A stretch of DNA of 18,995 nt. Source: Litorimonas sp963922935 (GTDB lineage Bacteria > Pseudomonadota > Alphaproteobacteria > Caulobacterales > Maricaulaceae). The notes under the pieces are model-generated. The model was not told where the DNA came from, made no database searches, and was given only the letters and a program-made list of their open reading frames with translations. Below are positions 1 through 8,119 of the stretch, piece by piece; the first letter of the stretch is position 1, and each line of letters begins with the position of its first letter. The DNA lies in assembly GCA_963922935.1 (NCBI GenBank), contig CAWUKE010000022.1, positions 1 to 18,995 on the forward strand, given 5' to 3'. A program made the position numbers and the translations under genes.

Positions 1-1211
1 CCGTGCCCCAAACCCATCGACGTGTTTTTCACAACAACGGCAAGATCATCCGGATCGTCAGATGCGCGTAAAATATCAAGCGCGCCCTGATCGCCGTTAT
101 TGCCATCGGATAAGCGCATTGAGCGATAGTCAAACGGCTCGCTTTTGCCCGCCGCAATGGCCTCCGACACGTTTCGACCTGCAACGGTTGGGACCACGCG
201 GCCCTGCGCTTCAGCGATAGAGAGCAAACTAGGATCACCTGTCAGATCATAAGCTATGGCAACACCGTGCAGGAGTTCCTGCGTGGCTATGCCCTTATCT
301 TTGATGGCGTCATTGATCGGGAAGAACAGGCCACCATAGTTTTGATGAACGGTGGAGTAAATCGCTTTTTTGAGGATGCCATCACGGCGTGCGAAAATCG
401 CCCGCTCGGGCTCATTCGCCTCAATCGCCTCGGCAAACAACACAAAGGGCATCAACGCATAACGCTGATAATAAGGCCCTTCATTGTAATAGCCATCTGG
501 CGAAAAGAGAACTTCCATCTGGCGCAGAAAACCGCCCTCACCCGAGAGATCGAGGCCAAGCAACGCTTTCTCCACATAATCGGGCCGGTCTATCGCATAG
601 CCTGTCAGCCCAACAGCCGCCGTCGCCCAAGTCCCGTGATTGTGGATTTTGTTGAACGTCTCAGGCTGCCCCTCTGACAAGAACGCGACCATAGGGTGAA
701 ACACGCCGTCTTCGAGACGCAGGCGTGTCTCATCATCAAGTAATGGCCGAATTTTATCATAGCCTTGTGCGGCATGGACGAGCCACCAGGCTTCATTCAG
801 ACTCTGCCAGAAGAGACGGCCTGGCGATTGCTCTTTTTGTTTCGGATGAAGCGGCAGGTCCGCATACATATCAGCATAAGCGTCGAGGAGCCGGACCAAA
901 TGATCGGCATATCGTTGATCACCCGTTGCCTCGAAAAGTAGGCCTGTATCCCATATTTCCTTAGCATTTCGCTTATGCTGCTCATGCGTAAAGCCTCCAC
1001 CCGCATCCGCCGGAACCGGAACATTAAGCGGTTGATCCAGTTTTGCGTCCACGCGAGACCGCATCGCCTCAAATGCGGTGTTATATAGCGCGCCTTGATC
1101 CTTTACCGCATCCGCTGTGACCGACGCAGCAGGACCCGTTACCGCTGCGTCTCCACAATCGACGAAGGTCGCAGACAGCACGAAGACACCTATGGCGGCG
1201 AGACGCTTCAT
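1..1211 (-). CDS. PL17-family oligoalginate lyase (heparinase II/III-like), 3' end cut by window edge
   Basis: Reading from ATG at 1211 the frame is open to the window edge, giving 403 complete residues; the C-terminal beta-sheet domain is missing. The family cleaves alginate oligomers exolytically to unsaturated monouronate. The N-terminal (alpha/alpha)-toroid shows HNHGTW (N191, H192) and YYNEGPYYQR (Y248), motifs typical of PL17. The N-H to Tyr spacing equals that I recall for Alg17C (N201/H202, Y258), and the last complete residue, H403, sits at the offset expected for its H413. The N-terminus is a signal peptide with a Cys at residue 19 (FVDC), a poor lipobox because of the Asp, so periplasmic or lipid-anchored location is open. 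The start ATG overlaps the stop of the upstream PL6 gene (ATGA, 1208-1211), with AGGG just before it, so the two are probably translated together. Family assignment is firm; exact substrate preference is not visible. Confidence 0.9.
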   Translation of the reverse strand, partial: MKRLAAIGVFVLSATFVDCGDAAVTGPAASVTADAVKDQGALYNTAFEAMRSRVDAKLDQPLNVPVPADAGGGFTHEQHKRNAKEIWDTGLLFEATGDQRYADHLVRLLDAYADMYADLPLHPKQKEQSPGRLFWQSLNEAWWLVHAAQGYDKIRPLLDDETRLRLEDGVFHPMVAFLSEGQPETFNKIHNHGTWATAAVGLTGYAIDRPDYVEKALLGLDLSGEGGFLRQMEVLFSPDGYYNEGPYYQRYALMPFVLFAEAIEANEPERAIFARRDGILKKAIYSTVHQNYGGLFFPINDAIKDKGIATQELLHGVAIAYDLTGDPSLLSIAEAQGRVVPTVAGRNVSEAIAAGKSEPFDYRSMRLSDGNNGDQGALDILRASDDPDDLAVVVKNTSMGLGH

Positions 1212-3475
1212 TCCAGCCCTACATTATTAGACAGCCGGACCGTTGACGCTAACCCGCTTGTGATCTCTTTGAGTGTGGGGGACTGTGTGTTTCTAAACTG
1301 GTTATTTGCAATATCTGTCTGCGGATCGCCAACCGTATGCTCGATTAAAAACGGCGCGCTGTCGACGAATTCATTGTCGACAATATCTGTATCTTGAACG
1401 CCGTGCAGCCATAAAGACGCGCCAAGCGTATTCCGTGACCCGAGCCCAACATTGTCAAAACGCGACCCACGTAGCTCGAAATGCGGACCAAATGTGCTCT
1501 CGTCTCGTCCGCCTCGATATAGCGTTGCGAGGGCCCCTTGAACGTTCTTGAAGGCAGAATCCAAGATGGTGATATATTCCGCATTGTAGCGGCCAAAGTC
1601 GTCAATCTCGTCGTCGAAATTAAAGACCTGACCCGAGACATTTTCGACGGTTACATTGTTAAATCGAATGTAGTCCGCCATCGTACTTTTCGACCCGCGA
1701 ATTACATCGAAGAAGCGGTTTACATCTAAGTCTCGGATTGCAGTATTTTCGATCTCAATCCGGTAATTCTGCGTCATCGAGTAAGGGCTGGTGCGGATGA
1801 GCGCATTTCCGACCATATCGGGCGCATCTGCCCCTGTGATTTCAACCCCATCGAGCCTTAGGCTTCCGCCATTTTCAACCTGAAAAAGCGCAGACCGTTC
1901 GAATGTTAGTGTCGCGCCGTTCTTGCTCGTGACAGTTACTGGAATGTCCAAGGCCAGAATACGACGGACCGTGTGACGCCCTGCATCGAGCGACAGAATG
2001 TCTCCCGCTTCCGCCGCAGCGAGCGCTGCTGAAAGAGCGCCCTCCTCGGTTGATACAGAAATGGTCTTGCCACTTCCAAAGGCGACGATCTCTGGCGCTT
2101 TAGGATACCAATCGACACCGACATCGCTTAAGGAGGTCACGCGAAGGTCGCGGGAGATACCCGCCTTCATATTGCCGTCTGGATAGAGCAATCCATTCGA
2201 GGCCCGACTTAAAGTGACATCCGATTGAGAAAACCCCGCCTTGAAAACAGGATCCCCAGGCGCCGCAACGACATTCTCAGAGAATGCTATGCCGGACATA
2301 TCATCATAGACTTGAAAGACCGGACCACTTGGTTCTCGTGCAATTAAATTGCTGGAAAAGGTCGTATTGATCGGAACAGCGGAACGCTCTGCGTCACTCC
2401 CAGCCCCCATCTGAATGCGATCACTTTGAAGAATACTATTATTCTCGATCATCGCGCCATCGACCTGATGGTAGCGATTGATCGGCGAATTTGGCACGCC
2501 ATTCATGATCGTAAATGCACCGCCAAAACGGATGCCTGTCAGCGCTTCCATGTAATTATTGCGGACGGTGTGACCCGCATTAATGACGCGAATGCCGCCC
2601 GTATGCTCCACCCCCTCACCCAGAAAGACATTGTCTTCGATAATGTTATTATTCCCGTGACGCATAGTGAGCGTTCCGCGCGCCCTCAGAAATGTATTGC
2701 TGCGAAGTTCGTTGCGACCGGATTTGACCGAGATGACTTCCAGCTCGCCATTGGTGCGGTCAAACACATTATTTTCGACAACCGTGAGGCTATCGCTCAG
2801 CGAATAATGGCTCGTTCCAATCCTGAGCGTTTCGCCACCATTTGACCCTAAAATTGGGCGCGGCCCAAAATAGTTATTCGCAATGACATGGCCATTTTCC
2901 TGGCTTTCTTCCGTATTGAGCCGCACCGCCATGGTGACGCCCTGATTGCCTTTGCCGGAGAGATGATTGTTTTCGAACCGATTGTTACGGCCATACATCA
3001 TGACCCAGGTGTCAGTCTCGTAACGCTCTGGGTTGGTGAAGCCGTCAATCACGACGTTCCGCAAGATAGAATTATTCGCAAGTTCGTCTTTGTTTTTGCG
3101 AAACTCAATGACGCTATTTGTCGGGGTGAACCCGTCTCGAAAAATGAGACCTTCGACAATAAGGTGTTCGCCCGCGAGGCGCAAATTGGACTGTCCCGTA
3201 AGAACAACACCGCCTTCGCTTTCCGCGCGCAATGTTATGGGAGCGTCGGCTGTACCGCGAGCTTCAAACAATATCTCGAAATCAGGCCACTCGCCGTCTG
3301 CCATTACGATGGATTGACCGGGCTGAGCGGCTTGTATGGCTTGAATAAGCGCCTTTTGATTCCCAACAAGTTCATCGCCGGTACTTGTGTTCGGTCCGGC
3401 ACTGCACGCTGCCAACGCGACAGCCGTAAGCGGCAAAGCGCTCGCGCCGCACAGATTGATGCGCGCCTTAAACAC
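1208..3475 (-). CDS. PL6-family alginate lyase, two parallel beta-helix domains, lipoprotein
   Basis: The 755-aa product starts at GTG 3475, the first possible start after an in-frame TAG at 3482-3484. It has a clear lipoprotein signal ending in LAAC (Cys24), so it is likely anchored in a membrane facing the periplasm or surface. Residues about 35-440 form the catalytic beta-helix with many N-N turn repeats. The PL6 motifs ISVKS (K251) and LTMRHGN (R272) supply the base and acid; their 21-residue spacing equals that I recall for AlyGC (K220/R241). Residues about 470-755 form a second beta-helix, as in the longer two-domain PL6 enzymes. The product depolymerises alginate by beta-elimination; whether it prefers M, G or MG blocks cannot be told. 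It is followed with 4-bp overlap by PL17 and preceded by a GntR operator/promoter module. Oddity: the GTG has only a weak ribosome site (AGG), while a strong one points to an out-of-frame ATG at 3497. Confidence 0.92.
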   Translation of the reverse strand: MFKARINLCGASALPLTAVALAACSAGPNTSTGDELVGNQKALIQAIQAAQPGQSIVMADGEWPDFEILFEARGTADAPITLRAESEGGVVLTGQSNLRLAGEHLIVEGLIFRDGFTPTNSVIEFRKNKDELANNSILRNVVIDGFTNPERYETDTWVMMYGRNNRFENNHLSGKGNQGVTMAVRLNTEESQENGHVIANNYFGPRPILGSNGGETLRIGTSHYSLSDSLTVVENNVFDRTNGELEVISVKSGRNELRSNTFLRARGTLTMRHGNNNIIEDNVFLGEGVEHTGGIRVINAGHTVRNNYMEALTGIRFGGAFTIMNGVPNSPINRYHQVDGAMIENNSILQSDRIQMGAGSDAERSAVPINTTFSSNLIAREPSGPVFQVYDDMSGIAFSENVVAAPGDPVFKAGFSQSDVTLSRASNGLLYPDGNMKAGISRDLRVTSLSDVGVDWYPKAPEIVAFGSGKTISVSTEEGALSAALAAAEAGDILSLDAGRHTVRRILALDIPVTVTSKNGATLTFERSALFQVENGGSLRLDGVEITGADAPDMVGNALIRTSPYSMTQNYRIEIENTAIRDLDVNRFFDVIRGSKSTMADYIRFNNVTVENVSGQVFNFDDEIDDFGRYNAEYITILDSAFKNVQGALATLYRGGRDESTFGPHFELRGSRFDNVGLGSRNTLGASLWLHGVQDTDIVDNEFVDSAPFLIEHTVGDPQTDIANNQFRNTQSPTLKEITSGLASTVRLSNNVGLE

Positions 3476-3497
3476 GATGACCTAATCTTATTGACAT
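3468..3497 (-). CDS. possible 9-codon leader ORF overlapping the PL6 start
   Basis: ATG at 3495-3497 is preceded by a very strong Shine-Dalgarno stretch (GGGGAGAGG within the reverse complement of 3504-3513, about 6 nt away). It encodes MSIRLGHRV and stops at TAA 3468-3470, in a different frame from PL6 whose GTG (3473-3475) lies inside it. It could be a leader peptide whose termination delivers ribosomes to the PL6 GTG. It could also mark a one-base indel, since joining the frames would give a longer basic n-region for the PL6 signal peptide. The ORF and ribosome site are seen directly; the function is inference. Confidence 0.4.
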   Translation of the reverse strand: MSIRLGHRV

Positions 3498-3562
3498 ATT
3501 CGGCCTCTCCCCTGCGTGGCGGGTATCCCGTCCACAAAGAGACCATCTGTTAGAGACTACTG

Positions 3563-3613
3563 AATGTCAACCGAATAAATATACCAATTAATATTTATTG
3601 GTAGGACCAATAA
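3563..3613 (-). promoter_or_regulatory. GntR-type operator and promoter module of the alginate lyase operon
   Basis: A perfect palindrome, TTATTGGTAGGACCAATAA (3595-3613), matches the TTGGT-N3-ACCAA pattern of PdhR/FadR-like GntR regulators. On the minus strand it is followed 23 nt later (start to start) by a second half-site ATTGGTATA (3580-3588), which merges with an extended -10 (TGG-TATATT), and 16 nt further by GGTTGACATT (3563-3572). The same three blocks with the same spacing occur before the TonB receptor. A protein bound at the second half-site would cover the -10, so repression is likely. If TTGACA is instead the -35, the sites lie upstream and activation is possible, but I find no good -10 for it. 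A small ATAAGC-TCC-GCTTAT hairpin (3611-3625) abuts the operator and has no T-tract. Confidence 0.75.
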
Positions 3614-3633
3614 GCGGAGCTTATCAAACAGTC

Positions 3634-4377
3634 TCAGTCGGCACGCATCAGATAGCGCGAACGGCTCTCAGACGTTTTTCGTCTTATTTCGCGATAAGCT
3701 TGCTCTTCGGACTCCTTCAGAAGCTCTTCGATCATCCGGGTAAAATGCGCGCGCATAGCCGTGCGGGCTGCATTGGCATCTCTCGCCTTCAGCGCGTTCA
3801 GAATATCGCGGTGTTCACGCTCTCGGGTCTCTGCGCCCTTATCACAGACGGTTTTGTAGACCGATTGGAGCTTCGCCGCATAACCCCGCATGCGCCAAAG
3901 ATTTTCGATCGTATAGATAATAGCGGAGTTATTCGTCGCTTGCGCAATCGTGAGGTGGAACTTCTCGTCCGCTTCTTCATGGGTCAGGCCAGAATCGGGA
4001 TCATCGCCAATCATGGCCCGAATATAGCCTTCAAGCTCTTCCAATATTTCGTCCGTCATCATAGGCGCGGCAAGCGCTGCCGCTTCAGCCTCAAAAAGCG
4101 CGCGCGCTTCCGTCAGCTCAAAGGGCCCTGCTTTTGGCATGCCACGTCCCAGAAGCTTTGACCCATCCTGAACGTAGGACCCTGAGCCAGACCGAATTTC
4201 GATCCGACCTTGAGCTTGCAAAGCGATAGCCGCTTCGCGGATCGAGACCCGACTGACTCCAAATTTTTCGGCCAGTTCGCGCTCGGCAGGCAACCTACTG
4301 CCTGGCGGGAATGCCCCCGAGTCGATCAGCTCAATGATTTCATTGGCAACGCGATGGTAAAGTCGATTGTCAGACAC
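3634..4377 (-). CDS. GntR-family regulator, FadR/FCD subfamily, probable controller of the alginate locus
   Basis: The start is set at GTG 4377 because GGAGG lies 6 nt upstream; earlier TTG (4404) and ATG (4398) codons lack a ribosome site and lie inside an operator. The product is 247 aa. Residues about 5-72 are the winged helix, with LPAERELAEKFGVSRVSIRE as recognition region. Residues about 90-220 are an FCD ligand domain with the usual metal-binding residues D137 and H141 (DEKFH), H189 (EHRDIL) and H211 (MRAHF). FCD regulators bind small carboxylates; here a product of alginate breakdown is a reasonable but unproven ligand. It sits between receptor and lyases on the same strand, 158 bp before PL6. 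Its operator pattern occurs before all three transcription units, so autoregulation is likely. Family certain, target set inferred. Confidence 0.9.
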   Translation of the reverse strand: MSDNRLYHRVANEIIELIDSGAFPPGSRLPAERELAEKFGVSRVSIREAAIALQAQGRIEIRSGSGSYVQDGSKLLGRGMPKAGPFELTEARALFEAEAAALAAPMMTDEILEELEGYIRAMIGDDPDSGLTHEEADEKFHLTIAQATNNSAIIYTIENLWRMRGYAAKLQSVYKTVCDKGAETREREHRDILNALKARDANAARTAMRAHFTRMIEELLKESEEQAYREIRRKTSESRSRYLMRAD

Positions 4378-4390
4378 GCAAACCCTCCAG

Positions 4391-4405
4391 TTTGGCATGA
4401 CCAAT
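4391..4405 (-). promoter_or_regulatory. operator upstream of the gntR gene (autoregulation candidate)
   Basis: On the minus strand this reads ATTGGTCATGCCAAA, matching the core ATTGGT-N4-CCAA shared with the lyase and receptor promoters (one half-site mismatch to a perfect palindrome). It lies immediately before the ribosome site GGAGG of the regulator gene, so a bound regulator would block its own transcription or elongation. The second half-site and the GGTTGACATT block found at the other two promoters are absent here. Confidence 0.6.
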
Positions 4406-4457
4406 TACCCCATAGTCTATGTAAGTCCAGTCCAATTTTAATAATCAACTTTAAAGC

Positions 4458-4492
4458 AAAAACCCCGGCAAATCAGAACAGATCGGCCGGGG
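4458..4492 (-). terminator. Rho-independent terminator after the TonB receptor
   Basis: On the minus strand CCCCGGC (4486-4492) pairs with GCCGGGG (4463-4469) across a 16-nt loop that can pair further (GAT/ATC). It is followed by TTTTT (4458-4462). It lies 54 bp beyond the receptor stop and 80 bp before the gntR start, so it separates the receptor transcript from the regulator. Confidence 0.85.
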
Positions 4493-4545
4493 CAAAGCGA
4501 AGTCATATTAAAATAGACCTTTGGTAATGGGGAGCTGGGCCAGGC

Positions 4546-7500
4546 TTAGAAGTTGTAGCTAGCCCCGAAGATGACCCGGCGATCTGTCACGCCCTGATAA
4601 CATTTCAGGCCTCCATCGCTCAGGCAGAACACGTCTGAAGACGACTCTGTCAAATTCACGGCATCAACCTGAAGCGTAAGACGATCCGTGACGTCATAGG
4701 ACAGGCTGCCGTTTAACTGACCGCGTGATTCCTGAATGCCCCGGAAGCCGAATGGCGTGAAGACGTTCCCTGTTCCTGGCAGATCATCCGTCGCAAACGA
4801 GTCGCGCCACGTATACCGCAGCCGCGCGGAAATGCCGTACTTCTCGTAAAACGCCGTGAGGTTGTAGGCATTGTTAGACAGGTTCAGCAGTGTCGCGGCC
4901 TCGCGGGTCGCATTTGGAAAGCCTTGGGCTGCGAAGATCGTATTGTTGCGATTACCCGAGACATCCACGAAGCCCGTATTATTGTCTTCATTCTGATAGG
5001 TATAGTTGGCAATAAAGCCAAAGCCCGACGCCCAGGCAAATTCACCGAGACGGTCTTCCCAATCCGCCAGATTATATTGCAGAGCGAATTCAATACCTTC
5101 CTGTGTCGTCGAGTTTTCTGAGTTAAACGTGGACTGGTTCCCCACACAAACCCCGAGGCCTGTGACAGCTTCATCACCAAAGATGCCAGGCGATGTTCCG
5201 GGTGAGAAAATACCGCCATTTTCACACGGTGGCGTCACATCACGAACGCCGCCCGTCTCGTCTGGGGCATCGACACTCGCGCCGAACAACCCATCCCTTT
5301 CCTTGCGGAATACGCCCACACTAAAGACAGCTTCGGGCGCAAAGTACCAATCGATTGAGGCGTCAAGGCTCTGCACCTCTTCAGGGACAAGGAAAGGGTT
5401 ACCCCCGACCGAGTTGCCGTTGACACCGCCAACATCCGGGAATGTCCGCGCGGCCGTAATCGACGTGAAGGACGGACGACGGATATCTTCATTAAAGGAT
5501 GCCCGAACAACAACATTGTCTGACGCGTCAAATGCAACGTTCACGCGTGGCAGATAATGATCATAGCCGCTATCGACTGTGACCAAAGTCGCAACACCGT
5601 CAGTGATCTGATTGGCGGTGGATTCGATGCTCGTGTCGACATATCGCAGCCCCGCATTACCGCGCAGGCGGCCATAGTCGAAATTGAATTGGCCATAAAC
5701 GGCGGTCGTATCTTCTTTAATATCAAAGAAGGCACTGTCGCTTGAAATGAGTTCTGTACCAAAGATCGGGCTCAAGCCTTGAGCAACTGCAGCCGCATTA
5801 ATTGTCGCGACAGCCGCACTGGCATCCCGCGTCAGATTTGGATCGACCTGCAAGACACCATCAACCGCCAAAGCATTGCCGGTACCAGAGGCAAAGTTAT
5901 CCGGAATTTCGCTAATGAGACCCGCAATCCCGCCTGCATTCAGGCTGCTGTTTAGACGGCTACTCCCGCTTCTTTGCGCATCACGATCGTCTCTTAGACT
6001 GGTGCGCGTGCCGATCCGAATACCAGCATCAAAGGAGGTGAAGAATTGCGATAGACCCGTATTAGAAAAATCGTAGCTTCCATCCAGACGGAGTGCTTCG
6101 TCGACATTCTCTCTCACGTCAGCACTATAAGTCGGATTGCCATCAACCACATAATTGTTTGGATCCAGTAATTGCGCTTCGGTTGGCGCAAAGGGATCGT
6201 TGAAATTGATGTCAAATCCAAATCCATCTGACAGATCAAAGATGATCGGCGTTCCGTTTTCGTCGCGGAAGTCGCTCCCGCTTGGCGCAATGAAAGAGTT
6301 CGGGTTAATAAAGTTCAAGTTAACGGACAGATTTGGATTGACCGTATCAGAGCTTGAGCGCGCATATTCGGCCGAGACTGTCAGCGCCTCAGTTGGCTCC
6401 CATTCACCGCCAAAGCGCAAGGTTGTCGTTTCCGTCAGGCGTGAACCCGCATCAGAGCCAACGCGCAAGAAGGGTGCGCCGCGACCGTCATTGACCTGCG
6501 CGTCTTCCTGTAACGGAGAGAACGTGCCCTGCGTGACAATCGCGATTGTGCCGAAGTCCTGACTTCCATTTTCGCCTGGCGCCGAACCGATATTGACCGT
6601 GTCAAACGCTGTGAAGTTGGCATTATCGCCCGTGACAACAGCGCGATCGCCAGAACCGTTAAGGCGGCTTACATTTGAGGCTTGAACGCGTGAGCCTGAG
6701 AGAAGCCGCTCTTGGTCATTGTAGACGATATCGGCGAACAGCCTCACATTATCGGCGGGCTTCGCCTCAAATGAGCCCGCGATATTGATGGTTTCGAACT
6801 CTTGTGTGCGCTGCACCTGGTTCAAGAACTGAACCCCAAGAAAGCGGTCGACGCCAACCGGGCAATGGGTTGGCGCGGGCGTGACGGTACAATCAACAAG
6901 ATTATCGCGATCAAGACGGGGGCGGAAAGCCGTGTTTTCGGACTCAGTATAGCTCCCGCTCAGAACAAAGCCGAATTCTTTGCCGTCTGCATACTCCCAT
7001 TTATTACCCACGGCTGCCGACAGACGCGGCGCGATCCCTGACGTCAGGCTACTGTCCTCGCCCTGCACGCGGGCTGATGCGAGAAAGCCGTCTAAATCAA
7101 GCGGGCGAAGTGTTCTGAGGTTGATCGTTCCGCCCACAGCCCCCTCAATATGAAAAGCCTCCGGCGCTTTAATCACCTCAAGACCTGCAATGATAGCTGG
7201 GTTTACGTCTGTAAAGTTAATGCCGCCGCGGCCATTGCCAGAGCCAACCGTTGTGACACCGTTAAACTGAATCAAGTTTTGGTCGGAGCCTCGGATCTGC
7301 ACGCCTGTACCGACACCCTCTTCGCGCGTAATTTGAATACCTGTAATGTTCTCCAGGACTTCGGCGAGGTTTTGATCGGGAAGCTTACCAATATCTTCGG
7401 CAAGAATGACTTCGATAAGGCTGTCGGCCTCACGTTTTTCTATCAAAGCATTCTCAAGTGATTGACGAATGCCTGTTGCAACAACTTCATCTTCAACAGG

Positions 7501-7611
7501 ATTATCTTGCGCAAAGGCAGCCTGCGCCACAGACATGGCCAACACTGAGGCCCCAGACAAATTGATGAGTGACCGACGCAAAGACGGACGGGTGGCGTGA
7601 GCTATAGACAC
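4546..7611 (-). CDS. TonB-dependent outer-membrane receptor (TonB-Xanthomonas/Caulobacter type), probable alginate oligomer importer
   Basis: The open frame extends to 7746, but the start is set at GTG 7611, preceded by GGGGAG at 7 nt. This leaves a clean signal peptide (LRRSLINLSGASVLAMSVAQAAFA, cleavage near A34/Q35 when read from the basic RR) and puts the promoter module outside the gene. The product is 1021 aa. It has a TonB-box-like EDEVVATG (40-47) and a plug with DIGKLPDQNLAEVLENITGI and VQIRGSDQN, then GLEVIKAPEAFHIEGAVGGTINL. A long 22-strand-type barrel follows, ending in the outer-membrane signature RRVIFGASYNF. Such receptors carry oligosaccharides across the outer membrane using the proton-motive force. 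Alginate as substrate is inferred from the adjacent PL6 and PL17 genes and the shared operator. It has its own promoter and terminator. Confidence 0.93.
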   Translation of the reverse strand: MSIAHATRPSLRRSLINLSGASVLAMSVAQAAFAQDNPVEDEVVATGIRQSLENALIEKREADSLIEVILAEDIGKLPDQNLAEVLENITGIQITREEGVGTGVQIRGSDQNLIQFNGVTTVGSGNGRGGINFTDVNPAIIAGLEVIKAPEAFHIEGAVGGTINLRTLRPLDLDGFLASARVQGEDSSLTSGIAPRLSAAVGNKWEYADGKEFGFVLSGSYTESENTAFRPRLDRDNLVDCTVTPAPTHCPVGVDRFLGVQFLNQVQRTQEFETINIAGSFEAKPADNVRLFADIVYNDQERLLSGSRVQASNVSRLNGSGDRAVVTGDNANFTAFDTVNIGSAPGENGSQDFGTIAIVTQGTFSPLQEDAQVNDGRGAPFLRVGSDAGSRLTETTTLRFGGEWEPTEALTVSAEYARSSSDTVNPNLSVNLNFINPNSFIAPSGSDFRDENGTPIIFDLSDGFGFDINFNDPFAPTEAQLLDPNNYVVDGNPTYSADVRENVDEALRLDGSYDFSNTGLSQFFTSFDAGIRIGTRTSLRDDRDAQRSGSSRLNSSLNAGGIAGLISEIPDNFASGTGNALAVDGVLQVDPNLTRDASAAVATINAAAVAQGLSPIFGTELISSDSAFFDIKEDTTAVYGQFNFDYGRLRGNAGLRYVDTSIESTANQITDGVATLVTVDSGYDHYLPRVNVAFDASDNVVVRASFNEDIRRPSFTSITAARTFPDVGGVNGNSVGGNPFLVPEEVQSLDASIDWYFAPEAVFSVGVFRKERDGLFGASVDAPDETGGVRDVTPPCENGGIFSPGTSPGIFGDEAVTGLGVCVGNQSTFNSENSTTQEGIEFALQYNLADWEDRLGEFAWASGFGFIANYTYQNEDNNTGFVDVSGNRNNTIFAAQGFPNATREAATLLNLSNNAYNLTAFYEKYGISARLRYTWRDSFATDDLPGTGNVFTPFGFRGIQESRGQLNGSLSYDVTDRLTLQVDAVNLTESSSDVFCLSDGGLKCYQGVTDRRVIFGASYNF

Positions 7612-7666
7612 TGTAATTCTCCCCAAGTGTTTTTTTGTTGACCCCTTCTGAAACCGGAATGAATGA

Positions 7667-7715
7667 AATGTCAACCTATCTTTTATACCAATAATCTTAT
7701 TTTGGACTAACCAAT
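7667..7715 (-). promoter_or_regulatory. GntR-type operator and promoter module of the TonB receptor
   Basis: On the minus strand ATTGGTTAGTCCAAA (7701-7715) is an imperfect palindrome of the regulator's pattern. A second half-site ATTGGTATA (7684-7692) starts 23 nt later, forms an extended -10 (TGG-TATAAA), and is followed at 16 nt by GGTTGACATT (7667-7676). Order and spacing equal those before the PL6 lyase; 33 of 49 positions are identical by my alignment. The last block starts 65 nt before the GTG start. Confidence 0.75.
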
Positions 7716-7746
7716 TATCATGGGCCGCTGTATGTAGTGATCTCAT

Positions 7747-8119
7747 CGTCTAAACGGATCTCACGTGTTCAGTCTCTCTAACGAACTTAAACACCACGCA
7801 TTAAAACGCATCCGTCAGCCTCGGCAGAACCGGTGATGACGGCCCATGAGAAGCCATAAATGACGATGTCCTAACGCCCTGACCCTTTCACAATATTGAC
7901 AGAGAACCTGTCGAAGGCAGAGATATTTTACGAAACAATTGCTGGGCTCACAGCCAGTCCGCGCCGCAATTTTCGTTCTGATGATCTAAGACTAGACAGC
8001 GACAAGGCCCCATTTTTCAAATTGTTAAAGTGGATGCATGATCAGACCCGCTTAAAAGCATACGAGACCTCAGGGCATTTTGCGACAAAGGCGCGATTTC
8101 GCTATTGCAAAAGAAAAAA
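7747..8119 (+). other. no supported gene
   Basis: This stretch lies between the receptor promoter and the recombinase remnant. The only open frame of any size (7896-8123) would begin with TTG, has no ribosome site, and matches nothing I recognise. In the recombinase frame there is a TGA at 8039-8041, and the residues between it and 8119 do not look like a resolvase catalytic domain. I see no tRNA, terminator or clear repeat. It is probably eroded DNA at the edge of the recombinase remnant. Confidence 0.5.

Noticed and set aside
2888..3553. 221-aa open frame on the plus strand opposite PL6
   Set aside because: It lies antisense to a lyase with clear family motifs, has no recognisable domain and no ribosome site of note; it is a shadow of the asparagine-rich repeats.
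4378..4404. Longer regulator start at TTG 4404 or ATG 4398
   Set aside because: Neither has a ribosome site, both lie within the operator palindrome, and the GTG at 4377 has GGAGG at ideal distance and gives a normal GntR N-terminus.
5006..5557. 183-aa open frame on the plus strand inside the receptor gene
   Set aside because: It is antisense to the conserved barrel, and its composition (Pro/Ser/Arg-rich) is typical of a reverse-frame shadow.
7612..7746. 45-residue N-terminal extension of the TonB receptor
   Set aside because: It would cover the promoter module and bury the signal peptide; GTG 7611 has a strong GGGGAG site.
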